From positions 518,377,772 to 518,441,771 of the forward strand of contig JASDDO010000001.1 in the NCBI GenBank assembly GCA_030015575.1: a stretch of 64,000 nucleotides of DNA, read 5' to 3'. Positions 1 through 11,441 of the stretch are shown in pieces. The position numbers and the translations under genes were made by a program. The DNA is from Agapanthus africanus. Taxonomy: Eukaryota > Streptophyta > Magnoliopsida > Asparagales > Amaryllidaceae. The notes under the pieces were generated by a model that searched no databases, was not told the DNA's origin, and was given only the letters and a program-made list of their open reading frames with translations. The first letter of the stretch is position 1; every line of letters starts with the position of its first letter.

Positions 1-1197
1 AATCCAATAATATAATGCCAGAATCTGACTTAAACCAAAGTCCACTAGTATTATCCATCCGAACAACATCCGTGTAGCCAGTACACGTATAATGATTGGA
101 ACCCTTCCGTAAAACCATACGGCCTCTACATCGTTTCGCCCGAAGCAGAGAAACCCTCTGTGTGGGACTTTAAAGACTTGACAGTATGCTGGCAGTGGGT
201 TTAACACAAGTCCGTCAGCGGTACTAGCTGCACGTAACGGCTACCCAGGTATCTGTCGATAAGAAGGCCGATGAGCAAACTCGTCCGAACTCTGAGCCTA
301 TCTGTGACAATCTCCGTACAGTCCGGTCTGTTCGTCTAAGAGTATCGTATATCGGGCCTAGGGGTGGTAACCGTCAGACCCCTAACAGCGCAATAGGTCT
401 ACCGGTGTAGAGCTCAATACACCCTGAGAAACTACTGGAGTACCTACCAGTAAATCTCACTTGCCCTGGCCAGAGACTTTGTGTAATGGCTTTCCGAACA
501 CAGCGCGATATCAACCCCCAATGCCGGGAAAGACGAATCCTATCTAACCACTACTGTCTCCAAGTGCTTCGGGGCTGCACCCAACTACTACCTATTTGCA
601 CGACTCCTTTGAGCCGCGGTAGGATAGTAATCTAAGTACAGTGGGAACACACTTGAGATGAATAGTGATGTCAAGTCAACGGACTAACCTGTATTCATGC
701 TACCCGGGAACTGCTATCTGAAGATAGGTATAATACCAACCAGCAGTTCCCATCGAGTCCATCCAGTGTAACTCATAACCCAATGAGCACCTGTGTACTA
801 TCTTCAGTATGACATACCAATGACTGTGGGACATACCATCTCTCATGCTGGGATGAGAAGCGTATACACTAGTCTGCTCTGGAGTATCGATGCCCCGGCT
901 CGATAATCCTACGACTAGGGACCTGTATAAGGATGTGCTTATAGACTACTTAGCCCCCACCAGTGTGACTGCCATCACAACGCTGGTAGTCAAGCAAACA
1001 TCTTAAGGGCTCTACCAATATGTATTAGCAATATTCTAAAAGAAACATATACACATATTGAGGTAGAATCAAACCAAGTAGTATACTACCATTTTGAATA
1101 AGACTGTTATTATATCTGTGAATATCCCAAGCTTCCAAAATGTAATATACAATCCAATACTATACAATAATGGCCTCTAGGGCATATATCACTAACA
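1..1197 (-). mobile_element. Diverged LTR, truncated by the window edge, same family as the 53.5/61.3 kb LTRs
   Basis: Long stretches align with the LTR at 53502-55618 (for example 30-350 against about 54445-54785), with many substitutions and small indels. The copy ends at about 1197 in AACA, followed at once by CTTGCACTCAAGG, the same bases that follow the LTR at 55618 except that the ATCTCCCA part of the polypurine tract is missing. It keeps the roughly 45-bp segment lost from the LTR at 61333, so that segment is ancestral. By analogy the element reads on the minus strand and this is its 3' LTR. The other end lies outside the window. Confidence 0.8.
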
Positions 1198-2699
1198 CTT
1201 GCACTCAAGGATGCTCACACAAAGAAAAAAAGAGGGTTACAATAAGCATAATACTCTCAAAGAGTTTCTCCAAAGCTCAAACTAATACTCTAGCAAGTAT
1301 AGATAATCAATCGAAGCTCTTGATTGTGTGTAAGAGTGATTTGGATAGCAAATGCAAAAACTATTTTGAACTCTCACAAGAAATAAGATTTTTCTCTCTT
1401 GATCACTTAGGAATAATAGCAACTGAAATAATGAGTGATTAAAGCTCAAAAAACCAACCCAAAACTCTTTATATAGCCCCAATGATAAACTAGTCGTTAT
1501 AGCTCAGAACTGTCATTTTTTATTGTTGCAAGACGCATGTCAGGTCCTTGTTTAGACATTTATCGTGAACCAAACTTCACAAAAATACATTTACTTAAAG
1601 ATCAAGTGGTCACATGCCTATATACAACAGACGTCTGCAGTACAAAACAATAAACGTATGAAGAACAAAAAAAACCGAGATGGCCAGTGAGACGTGTGTC
1701 GAAGAAACAGATGTCGGTCTTGTCGACAAACATATGAAGTACATTTTGACAGACGTCTGAAGTTCAAAAAGATACAGAAATATCTTTATTTAAAGAAAAT
1801 GGGGTTGATCAAAAAGACAGTAAACGGACAGACGTCTGAAGTATAAATGGACAGACGTCTGAAGTTCAAAAACCATGTTTTTCAGATATTTCAGATATTT
1901 TAAAAAACAGAACAGACGTCTGAAGGAAAATGGGACTAACTTCTGGATATGCACAAAAACTAAAAATTGGGTTTTTATAAAATAGAAAATTTTGAAATCG
2001 AAAAAACCCGATATTTGTAAAACGTTTGTGCATGCATGTGTGAGTATTCAAAAGCTCTAAATGATATAACCTCGATCGAGTACTTACAAAGATTTCTATG
2101 TCGGTATGCGCAAATCTTTGAAATCTTTAATTCTTGACATCTCAAATCGAGCTTTTGAAACTTTAGCGCCTCGTTTGAATATTGCGTTGGTCGATTGTTG
2201 TTCAATTAGATTCGACACTTAACGCTTCAAACTCGAACACGCCATTCCACTCATTTGCGTCTTGAAGTCGATATTTTGATCTTCAAATCTCGGACTTCAC
2301 TTTGACGCTGAAATTGGACTCGGTTTCTAGCTTCTTAGCTATTCGCAACTTAAATTCTTGAATTCTTATTTCTCGGCTACATAGCTTGAACTCACGAAGC
2401 TTGAATTGTCAACTTGTGAAGCTCTTATTCATATTCCTCCAACCTCCATTAGATATATCGTTTAAGCTCGTTTTCCTCCATCCTCCACTGTACGCTTGTG
2501 CCGTGAGATATTCTGAAATCCAATCTCAAAACGACTAAGCATATCATATACAATGTTATGAAAAAATGCAAGATATTTAAACACGGGTATATGAAACATT
2601 CATTGTTTCGATATCATAAATATAAAATGAATAATATATTCAATATCAAAAAATCAATCAAATGTAAAATATGATATATATATATATATATAACACATG
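1198..2699. other. Non-coding AT-rich stretch, probably retroelement interior
   Basis: No convincing gene. It begins with the polypurine-like bases that should adjoin the LTR and holds the CAGACGTCTG cluster at 1628-1922. From about 2050 to 2500 it is rich in TTGAA/CTTGAA words. It does not resemble the interior of the complete element at 55.6-61.3 kb beyond the first dozen bases, so the two may be different subfamilies or this one may be rearranged. Confidence 0.45.
1628..1922. repeat. Cluster of five perfect CAGACGTCTG palindromes
   Basis: Perfect 10-bp palindromes lie at 1628-1637, 1750-1759, 1829-1838, 1852-1861 and 1913-1922. Four of the five are followed by AAG, three of these by AAGT. 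Degenerate versions are visible near 1688 and 1707. Spacing is irregular (23 to 122 bp), so this is not a simple tandem array. The core contains ACGT, which plant bZIP proteins can bind, but no function is shown. Confidence 0.75.
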
Positions 2700-5357
2700 T
2701 GTCACGCCCCGCTTCCCAAGATACGTAAACACGGCACGCGACAGAGCCAACCATACTACCTATGGTTAGGAATCATCCCTCTATAGTCGCATTACGGCTG
2801 TCAATCGTATATCAAGAACAATAAAATTAAATCTAGCTAACACATGTCCATCTGCCGCAATAAATAAAATCAAGAAAATGTATAAAGCAAAAACGAATCA
2901 AGATCTAATAAACAATAGTATCTGAATCATGCCCCAATATGGGCTCACATTAATAAAATAAAACCACAGAAGAAAAGAAACTAAACATCTCTAAACTAAA
3001 CGTCTAGTTCCTCACTGCTCGGCTTGCCTGCCAAAATACTCTTGATCTGCGTGCGATAAAGTCAGAGGAACTAGGCCATGCAAAATCCAGATATCAGTGC
3101 GTCATAAATACCACAATAACAGTAATAACTGGGATATTATGCTATAATTAAACATGAATATATATGATAAACACGGGTGTAAATAGTGAGCTGCATGTAT
3201 GTGGTGTGTATTCTAAAATATGTGCTTCTAGCTTATCTATTCTACGAGTCTTTGAAATCAATTAATGTAATTCTCTTCGTAATTCAACAGTATATATCCC
3301 GTTTATTCTCCATGGGACCACAGTACAATATATCACGTTCATTCCCCATGGGACCACGATACAATAAACAATGATTATTCCATTCACGCCCAGAATCACG
3401 GCAAACAATAATAATATCCTCTTGAGTTGCGTTTCAGTTACATTCTTGATTTCCCCTTTTCCCCCAAGGTTCTGTGTTCAAGTCAGGTATTGACGATATA
3501 AATCTAATGCCAACACATAATCAAGCAGGTACAGGTCTTGTTTATGTAGACAACAAGTTACGTCCATCAGGACAACAATCAGGATTGTTGGTATTAGCAA
3601 TAAGATCCAAGTAACAAGTCTGGCAGTGTGTCGTGAACATGCCATGTACTGTAATATTAACCAAAACAGATACCAATGAAAAACTGTAATCAATATCGAA
3701 CTACGATAAACATAACTATTGCCAGGATGCATATGTATCTATCTGTAATAACCGTTATACGTCCATTACTATGTATATGATGCAATATAAATAACATATT
3801 GAACTGATATATTAGTATGATAATATCGTGATGTTCCAGCATGCAACCAGATAAACTATTATCAGTACGGATACAGACGGATGCTATAAAACTGTAAATC
3901 GGTAATTTCTGCTAAATAGTAAAACACATGCACTGTAATTTATCAAATAAATATTGATATGCTAAAATAACAAGTTGTAAGTTTAGAACTTGCATGAACG
4001 AATCTCACGTCGGGATACGGATGTCATGTTCCGGCGTCGAAATAAAGTCACGACGCAAAACTTACGCACACAGGACTGGACTTGGCCGAGCAGCTGCGTG
4101 ATGTGGTGACAGGGCTAGACGACGACGGTGGCTGGGTTGTCTGGATTATCGGCGACGTGCGCAACTCCGGCGAGACGGCCGGAAAAGAAAAGAAAAGAAA
4201 GAAGAAGAAGAATAGACGTTAGGGTTGCTGGAGTTCTGGGGATTTAGCGAGGACAGAGAAGATATGGTGGCGACGAGGCAAAGTCGTCGTCGGCGAGGTC
4301 GTCGTGGCCGTGAGGGGTGAGTGGTGATCGGGAGAAGAGCAGAGGGTCGGGGGTGGTGCATTGGTGCTCTGGGTTTGCAAGGGAGACGAGGATGTGATGG
4401 AGATGGTCGGTGGTGATGGGTTTCCGGCGACGATGGGGTTGCCGACGAGGTTGAAGGCGGGTTCTTGGTTGTGGAGGTCAGGCTTGGGAGCTTGGGTCGT
4501 CGGAGAGGAGGAGGTGATGAAGGTGAGGCATGAGTGGAGGCGAGGACGAGAGGGGGACGGTGACGATGAGAGGGCGGCGACGGTGGATAGTGGCGCGGGT
4601 TAAGGTTTGCGAGAAGAAAACTGGGTGAGAGAGAAAGTTTTTGTGTTTTAAAATTATTATAATATATATATATGGGAAATAGAGATAGAGAGAGAGTGTG
4701 TGTGGGGACAGAGACAGGAAGTTTGAGAGGGAGAGACAGAGAAAGAGGGAGAGAGAGACCAGAGATTTATTATTTTATATAATTAATATAGTATATATAA
4801 CATTATATAGATATATATATAGTAGGATTTTACAGATAATATCAGATTGCTCAAGAATATTACCCTTCAAAAAGCTAGTTTTTAAATATGGAGAGTATGC
4901 GTAAGAATTTAAATCATGATGCGATATCCTGTAAATAAAAACATATACCCTCAAGTACGGATCTACGTAAATATACGTAGCGATCAAATAATTTGTTTGT
5001 CTAACTCTTAGGATACGAACATAATAGATGGGCGTAACCATATGATATGGGGTACTATAACATGCAAGGCTAGATAAAAAATATGTTATTTGATTTTATA
5101 TTATATCATAAAAAGATAACTAGATTCTAAATATATTATATGTGTATATATATTCTAGATTTGTATGGATACATTGTACTAGCAAATATTTAATATAATT
5201 TCGAACCATGTTGGGTTTTAAATATGTGGGTCGGGTCGGATAATAACCACGGCTACTCATTGCATTATCCGCAACCCAAAATTAACAATAGTAAGGAATT
5301 TTGCCGCAAGATTTGAAATACTCGAAATATATAGTATAACTGTGATAGGGTGTTACA
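2700..5357. mobile_element. Solo-LTR-like element, TG...CA ends, 5-bp target duplication ACATG
   Basis: The segment starts TGTCACGCCCC and ends GGGTGTTACA; the ends are imperfect inverted repeats of the kind seen in plant LTRs. The 5 bp before it (2695-2699) and after it (5358-5362) are both ACATG, as expected of integrase. No second LTR, polymerase frame or primer site is visible inside, so a solo LTR left by unequal recombination is the simplest reading. The interior has a GC-richer part (4080-4600) whose open frames lack any recognisable domain. Orientation is not settled. Confidence 0.7.
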
Positions 5358-5362
5358 ACATG

Positions 5363-6319
5363 TATACATATATCATATTGTGAATTACCAAAACAATGAA
5401 TGAGAGTAATATATAGATATCAAGAATATAACATAAGTATAGTATGAGATATTAATATACTACTCGGTATACACAAGATATAGGATATGCAAGCTACACA
5501 TCAAGTGTATACAAATTTAGTGTCGATAGGATAAGGCACTAAACGAACTATTCATGTTTAAACTATTATCAAAACCAAATAATTGGATCATCGACATTCA
5601 TAAATCATCATTATCTATCAAATCCGCGGCCATAGCAGCCGCAGAAGAAACTAAAGCTAATTTCTATATTAGTTTTTTTTATTGATTTTGTTCCGGTCAC
5701 TTTTTCACTGTCTCTGAGTGATCCTTTATAGCTCATGGCTTGCTTGGAAGTCAAGTCTTGAACTAGCGAGCCGAACCTAAGGTATCTATCTGATCCGCTC
5801 TTCTGAGCCCTTTGTCTAGTTAATGTTCTAGCTGAGCCGAATTATTTCTTTAATAGGCCTTAGGCTCAGGAGATTAATTATCTATGCAAACAAGATCACT
5901 GACAATATTTCTTTGATTTTCTTGGAGCTCAAGGATTGCAAATAAAAGCTATTGTTACTTCATGCAAGCAACTAAATTGCTTTCATGCATGCTTTTTCAA
6001 ATGAAAAGACCAATAATATAACTTCATAGCAAAGAAATTAATATAAAGCTCTAAAATATGCCACCAGCTTAATTAATCACTAAGCATGTGGGTTGGGTGC
6101 ATGAAAAGATCCCCAGCTAAGCTACAGGTAGTTTCAAAGTTGTTCTCCATGCGTTATGCATGTCATTTTAAAGGAAGAGGAATATTAGTGGGATCTTTCA
6201 ATGATTCTTGTCAACTTTGTTGCCATATAATGACAGGCGACAGCGGGTCAAGGACACACTATATAAAGACCATTGCCTTCCTTTTGCTCAAAAACAGTAA
6301 ATGTCTCTTTTCTTTTCAG
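5363..6319. other. Intergenic, nothing recognised
   Basis: AT-rich DNA with no supported gene, RNA or transposon structure. Confidence 0.5.
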
Positions 6320-6357
6320 CATGCAAATTAAAAGTGGTGAAAAGGTTGCCCAAACAT

Positions 6358-6416
<59 letters not shown>

Positions 6417-6456
6417 CAAATTAAAAGTGGTGAAAAGGTTGCCCAAACATTTTATA
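6320..6456. repeat. About 40-bp sequence duplicated around a (TA)n(GA)n microsatellite
   Basis: The bases from ATGCAAATTAAAAGTGG to GCCCAAACAT occur at about 6320-6357 and again at about 6414-6450, separated by TA and GA dinucleotide runs. The second copy is again followed by a short TA and GA run and then by the first foldback element. Confidence 0.8.
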
Positions 6457-6475
6457 TATATAGAGAGAGAGAGAA

Positions 6476-6856
6476 TAATGGAGGAAAGATGCCATTGGAG
6501 GGAATTTCCTCCTAGGACGTCGAAAAATACAATTTCTCTCATTTTTTCCGCCGATCGGCACCCACCATCTTCATCATTATCATCTAAGATGTGGGTACAC
6601 CAAATTTCATATGATTCTACGACCATTTCACCATTAATTTAGCAATGTAAAAAGTTCTATTGTCGGTAAACCGTTAATTTTGAACCCACTAAATCAATGG
6701 TGAAAAAGTTGTAGAATCACATGAAATTTAGTGTACCCATATCTTAGATGATAACGATGAAGATGGCGAGTGCCGATCGTCGGAAAAAACGAGGGAGGGT
6801 ATATTTTTTTGACGCCATAGGAGGAAATTCCCTCCTATGGCCTTTTTCTTCCATTA
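6476..6856. mobile_element. Foldback MITE, copy A, in a TA microsatellite
   Basis: The left half (TAATGGAGGAAAGATGCC onward) is the reverse complement of the right half, ending CTTTTTCTTCCATTA, around a centre near 6665. Arms share the words CCTCC...GGAGG, GACG(C/T)C, ATCATCTAAGATGTGGGTA and GTGATTCTA. The element sits between TA-rich runs. Inverted-repeat elements that insert in TA microsatellites are known in plants (the rice Micron family is the example I know); whether this is homologous is inference. Confidence 0.75.
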
Positions 6857-6858
6857 AC

Positions 6859-6861
<3 letters not shown>

Positions 6862-6927
<66 letters not shown>

Positions 6928-6960
6928 TCCCTCATATGGCCTCTTTCTTCCATTAACCTC

Positions 6961-7004
<44 letters not shown>
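6862..7004. repeat. (TA)n and (GT)n microsatellites
   Basis: About 60 bp of TA repeats at 6862-6924, then a short unique piece that repeats the end of copy A, then TA and GT runs at 6961-7004. Confidence 0.9.
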
Positions 7005-7006
<2 letters not shown>

Positions 7007-7340
7007 AGTATAGAGGCTCTGGAAGATTTTTTTTTGCGTTAGGTGCGACAAAAAGTATGTCCTACACTATTTTATTTAATAATCGACACCTTCCAACTTG
7101 ATCTCCATTCTCGAATTTATCACTAGACCAAATTTCATATGATTACAACACTATTTCACCATTGATTTTACAATGTAAAAAGCTTTATTGCCGGTAAACC
7201 ATTTATTTTGCACCCACTAAATCAACGGTGAAAAGTTGTTGGGATCACATAAAATTTGGTGTATCGACATATTAGAAGATGGGGATCAAGATGGCCGGTG
7301 CAGCCTCCAAGGACCTCTTTCCTCAATTATTCTCATATAT
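7005..7340. mobile_element. Foldback MITE, copy B, the most diverged
   Basis: It shares the central CAATGTAAAAAGCTTTATTGCCGG region and the flanking CAAATTTCATATGATT / ATCACATAAAATTTGG arms with copy A, but the outer arms have drifted (7005-7060 and 7290-7340). It ends at another TA/GA microsatellite. Confidence 0.6.
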
Positions 7341-7354
7341 ATATATAGAGAGAG

Positions 7355-7773
7355 TAATGGAGGAAAGATGCCATAAGAGGGAATTTTCTCTTATGGCGTC
7401 GAAAAGGTACGCCCTCCGTCATATCTTCCGACGATCGGAATCCATCATCTTCATCGTTATCATCTAAGATGTGGGTATGCCAAATTTCATGTGATTCTAG
7501 AACCTTTTCACTGTTGATTTAGCAATGTAAAAAGTTCTATTGTCGGTAAATCGTTAATTTTGAACCCATTAATCTATTGTCGGTAAACCGTTAATTTTGA
7601 ACCCATTAATTTAACGGTGAAAAGGTTCTAGAATCACACGAAATTTTGCGTACCCACATCTTAGATGATAACGATGAAGATGATGGATTGCGATCATCGG
7701 AAGATATGACGGAGGACGAACTTTTTCGACGCCATAGGAGGAAATTCCCTCCTATGGTTTCTTTCCTCCATTA
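7355..7773. mobile_element. Foldback MITE, copy C, with an internal duplication
   Basis: Left end TAATGGAGGAAAG and right end CTTTCCTCCATTA are exact reverse complements, and pairing continues inward through GATGCCATAAGAGG / CCTCCTATGG. Close to the centre about 34 bp starting ATTGTCGGTAAA and ending CCCATTAAT is present twice in tandem (about 7540-7607), which explains the greater length. Confidence 0.75.
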
Positions 7774-7778
7774 TTTTC

Positions 7779-7809
<31 letters not shown>

Positions 7810-7811
<2 letters not shown>

Positions 7812-8183
7812 AAATGTGCCATAGAATGGAATTTTCTCTTATAGCGTCGAAAACTCACACCCTCTACTATTTTTTTTTTGACGATCGGCACCCATCGTCA
7901 TCATCGTTTTTATCATGTAAGACGTGGATACACTAAATTTCATGTGATTCCATCATCTTTTTACCGTTGATTTAGCGGGTACAAAATTAACGGTTTACCG
8001 ACAATATAACTTTTTACATTGCTAATTTAACGGTGAAAAAATAGTGGAATCACATAAAATTTGGTGTATCCACATCTTAAATGATAAAGATGATGATGAT
8101 AGTTTCCAATCGTCGAATAAAATGGTGGAGGGTATGGTTTTTTGACGCCCAAATTCCTTCTATGGCCTCTTTTATGCATTATT
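7810..8183. mobile_element. Foldback MITE, copy D, centre inverted
   Basis: Same arms as copies A and C, but the loop region reads in the opposite direction (ACGGTTTACCGACAATA at about 7991), as expected when an inverted-repeat element flips its loop or inserts in the other orientation. It is bounded by GA and TA/GT runs. Confidence 0.7.
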
Positions 8184-8229
8184 CTCATATATATATATAT
8201 GTGTGTATCCAATTATTTATTTATTTGTT

Positions 8230-8860
8230 TGTTTATTCCAACATATGAATCAAACACATCGGTAAGCATCAAGATGAAGGGTCTCGATTTTCTTCAGCTC
8301 TTTTCACAGACAGCCCCTTCCATTATGATCTTCTGACTGTTCATAATAGCATGCCGGCAGGACAGTTTCACCAGATGAAGGATTATTGAATGTTTAAACC
8401 TGCATATCAACCACTCTAGTTGTCTATATCTTCTGGCATGCATTTTTGAATTTGATTCGCACCACTTTAGTATCTACACTTCAAGGAGGAAGTTAGACAA
8501 TAACAAATAAAAATACAGAACTACATGGAAAAACAAACGCACGCAATCAAGTGTACATACAAGATAGCAAGTCGCAATTCAGAAATCGCGAATCCATGTT
8601 GGTTCCATTCCTTCTCTGTTGAGTGTGGGCGTAGATGTTTATTTTGTTTTAGGAATACGCCTATGGTGGATGACGGCAAAAGTCCGCTCTCCGCCCTCAC
8701 AATCAAAACCAACCTTAACAGCCCTACTCCTACCAACCAACCATTTTAATTCTCCAACATTACTGCTAATAAATACAATAGTATTGACTCATTAAAAACT
8801 AATAATAATCCATATTTTCCTAAAAAAATTAGAATGAAATGAAGGAAGAAGCCCAAACCC
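8230..8860. other. Intergenic, upstream of the callose synthase gene
   Basis: No gene or transposon recognised. It probably holds part of the upstream region of the gene starting at 9371. No core promoter element was convincing. Confidence 0.4.
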
Positions 8861-9026
8861 GACCACGAGCATAGCTCGGTTGGTCATGGCACTTCCACTC
8901 TTGAAGAGTGTACGGAGATCGATCCTCAGGAGTGCTCACAATTTAAAGTGTTGCGAGAAAATCCGGAGGAGTTCTGGTGTGTGTGAGATGTGTGCCTGGG
9001 TCATGGGCAGTTCAAAAAAAAAAAAA
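8861..9026 (+). mobile_element. tRNA-derived SINE with poly(A) tail
   Basis: The 5' part has a polymerase III A-box-like TAGCTCGGTTGG (8872-8883) followed about 30 bp later by a B-box-like GGAGATCGATCCTC. The unit ends in an A-run at 9014-9026. Box spacing, size of about 165 bp and the A-tail fit a plant SINE. No target duplication could be assigned. It lies about 345 bp upstream of the start codon. Confidence 0.6.
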
Positions 9027-9370
9027 GAATCTCAGACCCGTACCCGAAACCTTCAGGTTCGGGTCAAGCCCGACCCGTTAACAAAGAAAAGAAGGCGTCT
9101 CCTTTTTCTTTGTTTTTCCCCGCCATCGCCCATTCATACACCACTGCAGAGCTCAAAGCTCTCACAAACCCTTAAAAAAAATGAGCAAAAAGCAAAAAGC
9201 AAAAAGCAAAAAGCATCTCGCCCCGAATTCATCCCCAAAAACGATACAAGCCAAAAATCAAAGATCGTTTTTTTAAGCGCCAAAAAGCGGTCGATGGGGA
9301 TCACCACCACCACTAGAAATACATCACTGATCTCGCCATTGTCGATCCCAGATCCAAGAATCGTTCCGCC
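9027..9370 (+). promoter_or_regulatory. Probable 5' UTR / proximal promoter of the callose synthase gene
   Basis: Pyrimidine- and A-rich sequence between the SINE and the start codon. It contains a short GCAAAAA direct repeat at about 9186-9213. The start codon context is GCCATGG. No TATA box could be placed with confidence. Confidence 0.35.
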
Positions 9371-11365
9371 ATGGACGAGATCGTTCCTGCGGACCACCCG
9401 AGCTCGTCAACGAGGCCGCCGCCTAGGGTTTCCGATTACGCGCCGGAGCCCTTCGACAGCGAGAAGATCCCGTCGACTCTCGTCTCTGAGGTCCGGCCGT
9501 TCCTTCGCGTAGCGAATCAGATCGAGAGTGAATCGCCTCGCCTCGCGTATCTCTGTAAGGAAAAAAGCTAAAATTCATTCCGGAGCGATCCAAACCGGTT
9601 CTTTTTTTAAAACGCGAGAACTACGACATATTTTAACGATTCGATCTGTTCATGTTCATCGTTATACCCATAAATGTATGTGCATGAAAAATCAAAGGAT
9701 TTAAAGAACTTTAAACCATGTACCGATGGATGCAAAAATGAACGTTTTTCGATTATGCAATATAAAATTCATCCAATGGATGTGTTAAAGTTATTAAATC
9801 CTTTGATTTTTCATGCATATACATTTGAGGGTATGAAGATCAAATTGAACGGATCAGATCGTTAAAATATATTGTAGATCTGGAGTTCCCGTTTTTAAAA
9901 AACATGGACCGGTTTGCAATGGATCACTCCCCAAAATTCGTTAGTGTAAAATGAAGCACTAGAAAGTGCAACATCTGTTTCAAGATTGATTTTTATTTAT
10001 TTATTGGTTGTCATTGAATGCTTCTAGCTATTTAAAATCCCCCTAAATATACAATTAACATATCTATTTTAGCCCACCTCTAGTCCTTGGTTGTCTATTT
10101 ACTACATTTATGTTAATTCTACTTGTCATGATTATTGCACATGTTCAAACCATTTCAATTAAATCTTCCTCAATTTTATCCAATTATGTATGGATGCACT
10201 CATTGATTATCTATCTCTTAGAATTTGGGTTAGGACTAGGGGTAAGGTCATGGTTTATTTATATGCAGTGAGTCAGCATCGAAGGCTAGAAATCACTGAC
10301 CATAAGAGGAGAGGCAGCTCTATACGGGTAAAACATAATCTTTCTTGATCGTCCAGCAAAAGCCGATGGATCTTCTTATGCATAGGAGAAGGTATACCAA
10401 GAAGTTCTTGGGTCCTTTGAGACCAAGTAGAGGAAGATCTCCATGTCATCTGGAATCAAAAGAGCAGAAGAAATTGACCCATTCTCTGGTGCAAGGGGAA
10501 GGATTGCAGAAAACCCGTGGATCAGATGTTCATGCTAATTTTACAGTCAAAAGATTTTAACTTTTACAATGCATATTTTGATTCCTTTATATTAACACAA
10601 TTGAGTTCTTAATTTGTGTTTAGTATATTATATGCTATATATCTCACACTGAACATTACATGAAATTGAAGAACAGAAGAGTGATAAACCAATCAAAATC
10701 AGGTTATACAGTGGTATCTCATGCGCGCGCGCGCGCACACTTAGAGTTACTATTTTCCCCCTTCTTTTGACCAAACCTAGAGTTACTAGACAAAATCGTA
10801 AGTTTTCCATATAAGACAGCAAATAGAGGCTCAGAAGTTCTTATTTTTATTTTTTAAAATCTCTTTATTTCTCTTAAAGAACTGGTGGGTGTTCACAGAT
10901 CACTAAAAATACCCATTTGAAAATTTCTCCTTTGAAGTTATAATTTGTTTGGCATATCCTTGGAATCATTCACAGGATCATGCAAACAGCAAACCTGTGC
11001 TTCCTGCTATTGCTATAACAGTTGTTTTATCTGATATTAAAACCTATTGTCAATGCCAATGGAAATTACTTGTGTTGGATGCTATACATGGTTAAATTCT
11101 CAGAGGATTTTTTGTCGCGATGACTGCATGCCTGTTTCGCTCGTTTGCCCATTAGGTTAACTTTTTTTAAAAGCTTTTTATTCTCTTGTTATGATCTGCC
11201 AAAAGTAAATCATCACTCTAAGATTAGTTTAATGATGCTAGTTATGACAAATTTCTACTGCCAGGCCGCTTCCATGCATTCGAAAGGGCACACATAATGG
11301 ACCCTCGTTCAACTGGACGCGGTGTTCGGCAATTCAAAACATCTCTCCTTCAACGCCTTGAACAG
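9371..11365 (+). CDS. CALS8: CALS8 exons 1-2 (cytosolic N-terminus)
   Basis: Exon 1 is 9371-9554 and exon 2 is 11265-11365 (residues 1-95). Exon 1 opens [18 protein letters not shown] and holds [20 protein letters not shown] split codon TGC joins exon 1 to exon 2, which encodes RFHAFERAH and the [17 protein letters not shown] motif common to all callose synthases. The start is supported by its match with the CalS8 N-terminus region FDSE and by the GCCATGG context. Confidence 0.88.
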
Positions 11366-11388
11366 GTGCTTATTGCTTAACTCTCTCT

Positions 11389-11441
<53 letters not shown>

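Noticed and set aside
4146-4603. Open frames of 71-80 codons in the GC-rich middle of the solo LTR
   Set aside because: Low complexity (Arg/Ser/Gly-rich), no domain, inside a repeat.
6748-7101. Frames with long Ile-Tyr repeats
   Set aside because: Translation of (TA)n microsatellites.
8880-9512. 210-codon open frame upstream of and across CALS8 exon 1
   Set aside because: It starts in the SINE, passes through its A-tail and reads exon 1 in the wrong frame. No conserved domain.
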